Below, one piece after another: positions 8,168 to 15,209 of a DNA stretch of 32,220 nucleotides. The stretch comes from Holosporales bacterium (lineage in GTDB: Bacteria; Pseudomonadota; Alphaproteobacteria; RUG11792). The notes below the pieces were generated by a model. That model was not told the origin of the DNA, did no database searches, and saw only the letters and a program-made list of their open reading frames with translations. The DNA is taken from NCBI GenBank assembly GCA_031269095.1, contig JAIRWI010000008.1, positions 1-32,220 of the forward strand, written 5' to 3'. How positions within the stretch are numbered: the stretch's first letter is position 1; every line of letters starts with the position of its first letter. The position numbers and the translations under genes were made by a program.

Positions 8168-9490
8168 ATGCAAATATCGTCGAATATTTTTGGGACAGAT
8201 GGAATAAGAGGTTTAACAAACAGCGGGTATATAACCCCAGAACACGTTACAAATCTCGCCCTAGCTGCAGCAACTTATTTTGACAGTAAATCAGAAAATT
8301 TCACGATAGTTATCGGGAAAGATACGAGGTTATCCGGATATATGCTTGAATCTGCCCTAACTGCGGGGTTCGTTTCGGCAGGAGCAAATGTAATGTTACT
8401 TGGTCCAATTCCAACTCCAGCTATTTCAATGCTTACAAGAAGTATGAGAGCCAATTTAGGAGTGGTTATTTCCGCTTCGCATAATCCATATCAAGATAAT
8501 GGTATAAAATTTTTTAATAGCTCTGGTTTCAAGCTATCCATATCAGATGAACAAGCAATTACGGATATTTTTTTTAGAAAAAATTTTAAATTGGCTAGTC
8601 CAGAAAAACTGGGAAAAGCTAAGAGAATAGATGATATAGATGGGAGATACGTCGAATTCGTAAAAAGCTCTTTTAAGCGAAATCTAAAATTATTTGGGGT
8701 AAAAATAGTTATCGATTCCGCTAATGGAGCAGCCTATAAAGTCGCTCCCGAAATTTTTTGGGAGCTTGGTGCGGAAATTATAATGGTTGGTAATTCTCCG
8801 GATGGGCTTAATATTAATGCTCAATGCGGAGCTACAAATACTGAGCTTCTACAAAAAAAAGTTAAAGAAAATAATGCAGATATAGGATTCGCATTGGACG
8901 GGGATGCAGATAGATTAATTATTGTCGATAATAATGGCGAAATACTTGATGGTGATTACATACTTGCCGTGATTGCGACAGATTGGAAAAACAGGGGGGT
9001 TCTTAAGGGAGATAATATAGTTGCAACAAAGCTGTCAAACACGGGACTTGCCAGATATCTTGAATCTCTGGGTTTACATCTAGAAACATGCGATGTTGGA
9101 GATCGGCATGTTCTTGAAACTATGTTTAAAAAGGGAGCTAATCTTGGTGGAGAAAAATCCGGACATATAGTGATGACTGACTATACTACTACTGGAGATG
9201 GAATGATAGCAGCTCTCCAGGTATTAAACTATCTCGTATCTAATAACAAAAGATCTTCGGAGATAAAAAATCTTTATAAACCATATCCGCAAAAGTTTAA
9301 AAATATTTATAGCGAAGTAGATCCTAATGTAGAAAACATCGTAAAAAAAATAAGCCAAAATATTCTACAGGAAAGGGGCAGGATAATTATTCGCAAGTCA
9401 GGAACTGAAGATTTAACGAGAATTATGATAGAAGCAGAAGATCAAAAATTGATAGATAATAGCATGGATCTTTTGGAGCCTTTCTGTTAG
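8168..9490 (+). CDS. glmM: phosphoglucosamine mutase GlmM
   Basis: GlmM converts glucosamine-6-phosphate to glucosamine-1-phosphate, feeding UDP-GlcNAc for peptidoglycan and LPS. The 440-residue length is normal. Seen in order are FGTDGIRG at the N-terminus, the phospho-serine loop ISASHNP with active Ser104, the metal-binding DGDADR at 244-249, the sugar-binding GGEKSGHI near 325, and the phosphate-binding RKSGTE at 409-414. The ATG at 8168 is preceded by AAGGGA at a workable distance. It is a single-gene unit; the usual neighbours folP and ftsH are absent. Confidence 0.97.
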   Translation: MQISSNIFGTDGIRGLTNSGYITPEHVTNLALAAATYFDSKSENFTIVIGKDTRLSGYMLESALTAGFVSAGANVMLLGPIPTPAISMLTRSMRANLGVVISASHNPYQDNGIKFFNSSGFKLSISDEQAITDIFFRKNFKLASPEKLGKAKRIDDIDGRYVEFVKSSFKRNLKLFGVKIVIDSANGAAYKVAPEIFWELGAEIIMVGNSPDGLNINAQCGATNTELLQKKVKENNADIGFALDGDADRLIIVDNNGEILDGDYILAVIATDWKNRGVLKGDNIVATKLSNTGLARYLESLGLHLETCDVGDRHVLETMFKKGANLGGEKSGHIVMTDYTTTGDGMIAALQVLNYLVSNNKRSSEIKNLYKPYPQKFKNIYSEVDPNVENIVKKISQNILQERGRIIIRKSGTEDLTRIMIEAEDQKLIDNSMDLLEPFC

Positions 9491-9526
9491 AATTTCTCGG
9501 TGTTATTACTATAGCAAACTATTTTT

Positions 9527-9618
9527 GGAGAGATGGCCGAGAGGCTGAAGGCGCCCGCCTGGAAAGCGAGTATACGTTTAACGGCGTATCGAGGGTTCGA
9601 ATCCCTCTCTCTCCGCCA
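9527..9618 (+). tRNA. tRNA-Ser (GGA)
   Basis: This is a class II tRNA with a long variable arm (TATACGTTTAACGGCGTA). The acceptor GGAGAGA pairs with TCTCTCC, the D arm is GCCGAGAGGCTGAAGGC, and the anticodon GGA is at 9561-9563. The T arm is GAGGGTTCGAATCCCTC. Discriminator G is followed by encoded CCA. The anticodon stem CCCGC/GCGAG has a C-A mismatch at its second pair where related tRNAs have T-A. The last 33 bp are repeated at 9706-9738. Confidence 0.95.
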
Positions 9619-9705
9619 CCAAGCTGCATCTGTATACAGTTTTAAGTTTTTTGTAATTTCCTAGGCCCCAGCGTCCTTAAGGGAATAGAGGGTGTCTGTT
9701 TGTTT

Positions 9706-9738
9706 GTATCGAGGGTTCGAATCCCTCTCTCTCCGCCA
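9706..9738 (+). repeat. 33-bp exact duplicate of the tRNA-Ser 3' end (att-like)
   Basis: The stretch starting GTATCGAGGGTTCGAATCC and ending in CTCCGCCA is identical to 9586-9618 of the tRNA gene. It covers the end of the variable arm, the T arm, the acceptor 3' strand and CCA. No 5' tRNA part precedes it. Duplicated tRNA 3' ends are the usual product of site-specific integration into tRNA genes, so this reads as an attachment-site remnant with only 87 bp left between the two copies. Confidence 0.7.
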
Positions 9739-10300
9739 AAATTTTCTTCCTGAACAAACTCCTACTAATTTTCGGAGATGCGCTAGAACCGTTGAAATAT
9801 AAGGGTTAGCATGTATTGGTATAATACTTCGATAGCTTGATGTGTTGCATATTTTGGGCTGTTTTAACTCCAAAATGGGTCAATAACTCCATTTGAATGA
9901 TACTTCGACATAACGAGGTATCGAACCTGAAAACCTCGTAAATTCTCACTTTTTCGAATGACATCTCGTTTTTTAACGAGTAACTTACGCAAAACTTTTT
10001 GTCAAAAATTATGTAATCCCTGAAAATCCTACGTTTTGCACATTAAATAAGAATATGTTTCGTATTTTTTATGAGACACAAATAGGAAGCGAACAAACTA
10101 CGCCAAGTGTCACGTCAATCAAAATTTTTGAGGTTTGTATAATCAAACAAAAATAGTGATATTTGAAGGAATTAATTGTCAGTTATTGAGAATATTAGTA
10201 ATTTATTAACTATTTTTGATATAAACTAAAAGTACGTGTTGTAGTCAATAAAAATGTAGTAGAATACTAGCGTGTTGTTTGTTTTTTGATAGGTGAAGTT
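9739..10300. other. gene-free stretch after the att-like duplicate
   Basis: About 560 bp show no convincing gene. The visible structure is two adjacent hairpins built on the same core: ACGAGGT (9913-9919)/ACCTCGT (9933-9939), and CTCGTT (9965-9970)/AACGAG (9975-9980) around TTTT. These may be operator or terminator elements of the former mobile unit. The 3' part is very AT-rich and ends in a Shine-Dalgarno for the next gene. Confidence 0.4.
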
Positions 10301-10852
10301 ATGTTTTGTAAAGCTTTGAGGTTGATATGTATAGTTTTTATAGGAGCTAGCTGTATCGTGAATGCAAGTGGTACTACCGCAATTTTTTTTACACAAGAGT
10401 CGTCGGTAAAATTTGGAGTGGAAGTTTCCAGTGGGGCAATATCATCAATTGCTGACATGGAAAAACCATTCGGAGAAATATCAAACCTTAGCAGTTTAAG
10501 TACTGCGCAAAAATCAACACTAACACAAAATATTTATTTGGCATATTTATTCGCAGGAGAATCTATGACAGATTTTCGGACGCTATGCTTGAGTAATATG
10601 ATCACAATAGCAAAAAGCGATACAAGTTTGTTTGGAAGCGACAACTACAAAATAACTCAGTTACTTTATGCTTCACAAACAGACGGTACTAATATATATA
10701 AGTCTGCGCGTACAGATGTTGTTGAAAACGTTATAAATAGATTATCCTCTGCTGTCAATGGAGACAAAGAACTTGCTCAAAAGTTGCTTCAAAAGTTTTA
10801 TGGAATTTTGTCTAAAGATGACAGATTTAAATGTTATGTACCAGCTTATTAA
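10301..10852 (+). CDS. putative secreted protein of unknown function
   Basis: The 183-residue product begins with a classic signal peptide (basic MFCKALR, hydrophobic core, likely cleavage after CIVNA near residue 22). The ATG at 10301 is preceded by AGGTGA (10291-10296), one of the few good Shine-Dalgarno sequences in this window; the frame continues upstream only to a weak TTG at 10286. The mature part is mostly polar and predicted alpha-helical in character, with no known motif. I do not recognise it. It lies 17 bp upstream of the secreted metallo-beta-lactamase-fold gene, so the two are likely co-transcribed and may act together outside the cytoplasm. Confidence 0.75.
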   Translation: MFCKALRLICIVFIGASCIVNASGTTAIFFTQESSVKFGVEVSSGAISSIADMEKPFGEISNLSSLSTAQKSTLTQNIYLAYLFAGESMTDFRTLCLSNMITIAKSDTSLFGSDNYKITQLLYASQTDGTNIYKSARTDVVENVINRLSSAVNGDKELAQKLLQKFYGILSKDDRFKCYVPAY

Positions 10853-10869
10853 CTATCAGGTTTAAATTT

Positions 10870-12861
10870 ATGAAAACATTTAACTTCATTTGGTTTGTTG
10901 CTTTTATATGTTGTTCATTCGTAGCACTATCAACCGAACATCAATTTAGCATACTAAAAGTTGGCCAAGGCAATTTTAATATATTAAGCATGGACAAAAA
11001 CACCTTTATCTATGATTGTGGAAAAGGAATAAAAGAGCATGAATGGATAACAAAAAGCGGCGAATGTGATGTTTTTACGGTTGCCAAAAGTGGAATGTTG
11101 CAGACTCTCTTGCGTAATACGGAAAATTTAACTGTTGTAATTTCTCATGATCATGATGATCATCAAAATTTACTTGAACCACTGATATTATTAGTTAAAA
11201 ACATTAATGAAGTCAGAACAAAAATGCTTCCAACTCCTAAAGCACCTATCGTTGCAAAATTACTGGTGGGACATAATCCTATCAAAAAATCCGAAACTTG
11301 GAAGAAATATGGGGGAACTGAAGAAGTTTTTTCTCAAAAGCAGTGGAGTGTTAAGTTAGCTAACGTTCTTGGACCAACAGTTACTTTACTCCCTATTTTT
11401 CCGGAAGCTGTAATATCTGCTCCTGGTGTTCACGAAAAAAACCTCTTACTCAAAATAAAATGTAATTTTGCAACGCCAAGAGTGATCTTGCTTGCAGGAG
11501 ATGCAAGTGGAAAATTACTGGACAAAATAACTGTGCAGTTAACTGACGTTGATGTAGCTCCATTGTCTCATCACGGTAGTAACGAAGGTAGAGAGTTTGT
11601 GCTTATAGACAAAATTTTGTTTTACAGAAATCCTAAAAACAGAACAGAAATCCTACATACTAGGGATATAGCTATCACCCCATTTCTTGGCATTGTATCC
11701 TCTGTTATAATAAGTCCAGATTTAATCCCCAAATATTATGTAGACGAAGCTACTTCTGGCACAACATTTATACAAAAATTTCAAAGTTTTGGGGATGCTT
11801 TTCCTGTATTAGGGCCAACTGATCCTAGTTTGAGGCACCACTATTGCTCTCCGCATTTTATCACGTTGTATGACAGGAGTATATCGGCGCCTTGTAGATG
11901 TCCAGCAATTACTGATAATGGTCGGAATATTATATCTATATTTTGTACAGGCGATTTAGCTTCAGATGAATTGTATTATAAGGTAACAATTTCACCTGAT
12001 GGGTCTAAACTTACTATGACTAATCAGGCTAACAGAATACTATATCAAACAGTACGCGATGGAACTACGCTAGATCCATCTATTCCTACTTCTACAAAAT
12101 TAACAGAAATGGTAATGTCATCCGTGTCTAGCGCTACCAGAGATGCACTGAAGGACAAGACGAGCACTGCCACTTCAATTATTTCATCAGTAACTTCATT
12201 ATTCGGAACAATTCTGCCATTTTTATCTCCGACTGCTGAATCAATTGGTCAGGAAATAACGGCTTTGACAAGTATTGTGCAATCTGGGTATCTTGCTAAA
12301 GTAACAATTTTAGATAGATTATTGAAGGTGATGAAGGCTGTCATTTCTAATATCACATTTCCAAATCCACAAGAAACATTAAAATTTCGTATAAATGCAA
12401 CTGGATTGTGGGAAACGTCATCTCTTGTGCCATCTTCTACACCTGCTACGTCATCCTCATCCTCATCCTCATCCTCATCCTCATCCTCATCCTCATCCTC
12501 ATCCTCATCCTCATCCTCATCCTCATCCTCATCCTTATCCTTATCTACATTATCAAGTCATCATGCGGTTACTTTCGATAAAGTGTGGGCGAATTTCCTA
12601 TGGGCAAATGGTTTTCTAGCAACTGATCTACTGCCTATCAATAGTTTAGCAAATTTGCTAGTTGCATACTTAGTAGATATTCCTCCTTCTCTTTTCTCTT
12701 TCTCCAGTATAAATTTCGCACAGATATTGAGTATGTTTACAAAATGTAGTCATACGAAGGATTTTAAAGCATCTATAGGCATAGAAATATTTACACAATT
12801 AGGGTTCAATGAAACAGACGAATTCTTAAACTGGGTAGACTCTACGGTAGCACCGCTCTAA
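10870..12861 (+). CDS. secreted ComEC-like metallo-beta-lactamase-fold protein with poly-serine tract
   Basis: The 663-residue product has a signal peptide (MKTFNFIWFVAFICCSFVALS). An MBL-fold domain of the ComEC/Rec2 C-terminal type follows: VGQGNFNIL and FIYDCGKG, the metal-binding HxHxDH (H93, H95, D97, H98), LLAGDAS with D211, and LSHHGS with H234/H235. The metal ligands appear intact, so hydrolase activity (in ComEC-like proteins proposed to be nuclease) is plausible. A C-terminal half of unknown fold contains 28 consecutive serines (residues 528-555) encoded by a perfect hexanucleotide repeat. The frame opens earlier (ATG 10831, overlapping the upstream gene), but the signal peptide supports ATG 10870. 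ComEC membrane segments and DNA-binding domain are absent, so this is not a competence channel. Confidence 0.8.
   Translation: MKTFNFIWFVAFICCSFVALSTEHQFSILKVGQGNFNILSMDKNTFIYDCGKGIKEHEWITKSGECDVFTVAKSGMLQTLLRNTENLTVVISHDHDDHQNLLEPLILLVKNINEVRTKMLPTPKAPIVAKLLVGHNPIKKSETWKKYGGTEEVFSQKQWSVKLANVLGPTVTLLPIFPEAVISAPGVHEKNLLLKIKCNFATPRVILLAGDASGKLLDKITVQLTDVDVAPLSHHGSNEGREFVLIDKILFYRNPKNRTEILHTRDIAITPFLGIVSSVIISPDLIPKYYVDEATSGTTFIQKFQSFGDAFPVLGPTDPSLRHHYCSPHFITLYDRSISAPCRCPAITDNGRNIISIFCTGDLASDELYYKVTISPDGSKLTMTNQANRILYQTVRDGTTLDPSIPTSTKLTEMVMSSVSSATRDALKDKTSTATSIISSVTSLFGTILPFLSPTAESIGQEITALTSIVQSGYLAKVTILDRLLKVMKAVISNITFPNPQETLKFRINATGLWETSSLVPSSTPATSSSSSSSSSSSSSSSSSSSSSSSSSSSSLSLSTLSSHHAVTFDKVWANFLWANGFLATDLLPINSLANLLVAYLVDIPPSLFSFSSINFAQILSMFTKCSHTKDFKASIGIEIFTQLGFNETDEFLNWVDSTVAPL
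12451..12534 (+). repeat. TCATCC hexanucleotide microsatellite, 14 perfect units
   Basis: Fourteen uninterrupted TCATCC units (84 bp) encode 28 serines inside the MBL-fold gene, followed by two decayed units (TTATCC, TTATCT) that encode Leu-Ser. The unit is a multiple of three, so slippage changes tract length without a frameshift. Confidence 0.97.
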
Positions 12862-13045
12862 TAGATAAACCCGTAATCGCATACTCAGTCGATAGACGAT
12901 CTTATGCTCATACAGCACATATCCAATACCCCACCACATTAGTTAAACTCTTACACGACATACAGATAAGAAATCAACTCGTTTCGAACCGCTTGATAAC
13001 TAAGGGTTTCAACCCTTTAAACAGTTTGGAGCCAACTATTTTATG

Positions 13046-13410
13046 TTATAGAAACCTCTCCTCCTTCTCTATCCAACTCAGCGGGACATCATAAACCACA
13101 TCCTGCACAATCTCTGCTCTTTCTGTTGTATTTTTACAGACAGGTAGCAGAGGTTCAGGATTCTTCTGGTGTATGTTTTAGGTATATTCTTTTTCTCGGA
13201 TAGTTCTTGGATTGATGAGTATTTTCCGCGTTTTAGTTCTCTCATCCAGAGGTGAGCTTTTATCAAAGCCTTCAGCCAAGTATTATCCTCTTTAGCTTCT
13301 TCAAAGATAGGAGCACTACAATCTGGCGTAGTTATCCAAGACATGCCGTTCTTTTTCTTAATCTTGAACTCGATGTATATGTATAAACTTACTGTTATCG
13401 TAACGATATC
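13046..13410 (-). pseudogene. decayed C-terminal part of a site-specific recombinase (resolvase-type)
   Basis: Read on the minus strand from 13410, the frame gives DIVTITVSLYIYIEFKIKKK, then a middle block WLKALIKAHLWMRELKRGKYSS with SIQELSEKKNIPKTYTRRIL. This resembles the helix-turn-helix tail (LVKALARAHRW..YASIxEIA..xSYVxRIL) seen at the C-terminus of many alphaproteobacterial serine recombinases. After RILNL the family pattern continues only in another frame (TERAEIVQDVVYDVPLSWIEKEE) to a stop at 13046, so one frameshift is required. An in-frame TGA lies just upstream of 13410 and no catalytic domain is present. Family assignment rests on recalled pattern, not alignment. It lies on the distal side of the tRNA-Ser accessory stretch. 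Confidence 0.5.
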
Positions 13411-13665
13411 TCATTTACAAAACCGCCAATACATTATTGATTAAGATAAAAATTTATCATATTATTATCAATAATTACATTTATAATAAGTATATCTACG
13501 ATTTTATTTCTTTTATTGAAAAATAGATTCCCCCAGAGAGCTTTTATATCTTTAAGCATTATCCATCACTATTATAATATGCCAAAATTGGTACAAGAAT
13601 GGCATTTTTGATTTTATTGAGTATATAATGAAAATTATATAAAAACTTTTACAGCAACAGACTGA
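13411..13665. promoter_or_regulatory. AT-rich leader of gltX with a perfect -10 hexamer
   Basis: No gene is seen in this 255-bp gap. TATAAT at 13624-13629 lies 36 bp before the gltX start and is the best -10 candidate. No strong -35 is found at the right spacing (TGGCAT is the nearest match). Confidence 0.3.
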
Positions 13666-14979
13666 ATGAATTGTAAGGTTAGATTTGCACCGAGTCCAAC
13701 TGGATATATGCATATAGGGAACGCAAGAATTGCTATCATTAACTACCTTTTTTGCAAAAAGAACAAAGGTCATTTCTTATTTAGATTAGATGATACAGAT
13801 ACTCAGAGATCTCAAGAAATATATGAGCAATCTATAGTCAAAGATCTTTCTTGGCTTGGAATATTTTATGATTCGACTTTTAAACAAAGTAGTAGATTTG
13901 GCAGATATGATGAAATAAAGAACAAACTTATAGAAAAAGGCTCGATATACCCGTGTTACGAAACTGAAGAAGAACTCGAATACAAAAGAAGACTCGCGAT
14001 AACTAAGGGAAAACCTCCTATCTACGACAGATCATCCCTTAGCAGCAGCAACTATCCGGTTACGGCTGATTCTCCCCCCGTATACTATAGGTTTAAATTA
14101 CCAGACCAAACCATAACATGGAATGATTTGGTATTTGGAAAAATATCGTACGACCTGAAAAATGTCAGTGATCCGATTATTATAAAAGCTGATGGAACAT
14201 ATTTATACACCTTCTCCTCAATTATAGACGATTTCGATTACAATATAACCCATATAATAAGAGGGCAAGATCACATTACCAATACAGCAGTTCAACTTGC
14301 GATTCTAAATGAAATATCAGAAAATAAGCCAATCAATATCGAATTTGCACATTTGTCTTTATTAATTAATAAAGATGGTTCGCAATTTTCGAAAAGACTC
14401 GGAAGTCTTAATCTTGGAGACCTTCAAAAAAAAGAAATCCTTCCGATAACTATCATAAATATGATGGCAACACTGGGTTCATCTATCGATACAATCCCTT
14501 TCACTTCCGTGGATAAGGTAATTGAAAATTTTGAACTCTCAAAATTTAGCAGCAATTCTCCAAAATTCAGTATAGATGAATTGTTTTTATTAAATAAAAA
14601 AGTTTTACATAATTATTCATATGAAGAAATCGATTTTGATATAGATAGAAATGTATTCGATTTAGTTCATCAGAATGTAGAAAAAATGTCTGATCTTGAA
14701 ATGTGGAAAAATATTTTTCTAGAAGATTTTCGAAGCGATTATGTGCCACAAAATGAAAACGAAAAAAAAGTTATAAAAACAACTTTAGAACTTCTTGATA
14801 TACATATTTTAGATAATTTATTAGATAAACTTAAATCAGCGACTGGTATATCTGGAAAGGACTTATATATGCCTCTTCGTCTAGCTTTAACCGGAATAGA
14901 GCATGGGCCTAATATTGTGAACATAATCAAAATTCTTGGTGTTCCCCAGGTCAAAACTCGGTTACAAAACTATATCTAG
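13666..14979 (+). CDS. gltX: glutamate--tRNA ligase GltX
   Basis: GltX charges tRNA-Glu with glutamate in the cytoplasm. The catalytic Rossmann domain opens with VRFAPSPTGYMHIGNAR, placing the HIGH-type motif HIGN at residues 16-19. Next come FRLDDTD, PCYETEEELE and IIRGQDHITNTAVQ. The second signature reads QFSKR at 240-244, where the usual first lysine of K-x-S-K-R is Gln. The helical anticodon-binding region follows. The 437-residue length fits the short alphaproteobacterial type; such genomes often carry two GltX copies, one misacylating tRNA-Gln for GatCAB, and which type this is cannot be told from sequence alone. The ATG at 13666 starts directly at the conserved core. No Shine-Dalgarno is evident. 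Confidence 0.95.
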   Translation: MNCKVRFAPSPTGYMHIGNARIAIINYLFCKKNKGHFLFRLDDTDTQRSQEIYEQSIVKDLSWLGIFYDSTFKQSSRFGRYDEIKNKLIEKGSIYPCYETEEELEYKRRLAITKGKPPIYDRSSLSSSNYPVTADSPPVYYRFKLPDQTITWNDLVFGKISYDLKNVSDPIIIKADGTYLYTFSSIIDDFDYNITHIIRGQDHITNTAVQLAILNEISENKPINIEFAHLSLLINKDGSQFSKRLGSLNLGDLQKKEILPITIINMMATLGSSIDTIPFTSVDKVIENFELSKFSSNSPKFSIDELFLLNKKVLHNYSYEEIDFDIDRNVFDLVHQNVEKMSDLEMWKNIFLEDFRSDYVPQNENEKKVIKTTLELLDIHILDNLLDKLKSATGISGKDLYMPLRLALTGIEHGPNIVNIIKILGVPQVKTRLQNYI

Positions 14980-15133
14980 TAAAAAACAATTAAAAGACCG
15001 ATTATACTTATTCTAATTAATAGCTAAACTGTTGAAATCGCAAAAACTTCTGCAAGTCCGATATAGTTTTTAAAAAAACTCCCCCTTTATTAACCGGCAT
15101 GAATATACAGAAAAATCCCTAAAAACTTAGTTT

Positions 15134-15163
15134 TTGGAAAAGATAAAAAAATATTGATATAAT
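15134..15163 (+). promoter_or_regulatory. sigma70-like promoter candidate for ligA
   Basis: TTGGAA (15134-15139), an 18-bp AT-rich spacer and TATAAT (15158-15163) lie 47 bp before the ligA start on the same strand. Confidence 0.45.
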
Positions 15164-15209
15164 CTAATCGACTAAAAATAGTAATAACAAGCGGTATACG
15201 TGTACAGGT

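Noticed and set aside
8080-8283. 67-codon frame upstream of and overlapping glmM
   Set aside because: It overlaps the conserved start of glmM in another frame and covers the hairpin; no protein-like features.
9661-9873. 70-codon minus-strand frame containing RERDSNPR
   Set aside because: The recognisable part is the antisense of the tRNA-Ser 3' end; this peptide pattern is a well-known artefact of tRNA loci.
12451-12534. Possible CRISPR array or tandem binding sites
   Set aside because: Units are 6 bp with no spacers and lie in a coding frame; it is a microsatellite.
12395-12619. His-Pro repeat frame inside the MBL-fold gene
   Set aside because: It is the TCATCC microsatellite read in another frame; the host gene frame carries the signal peptide and MBL motifs.
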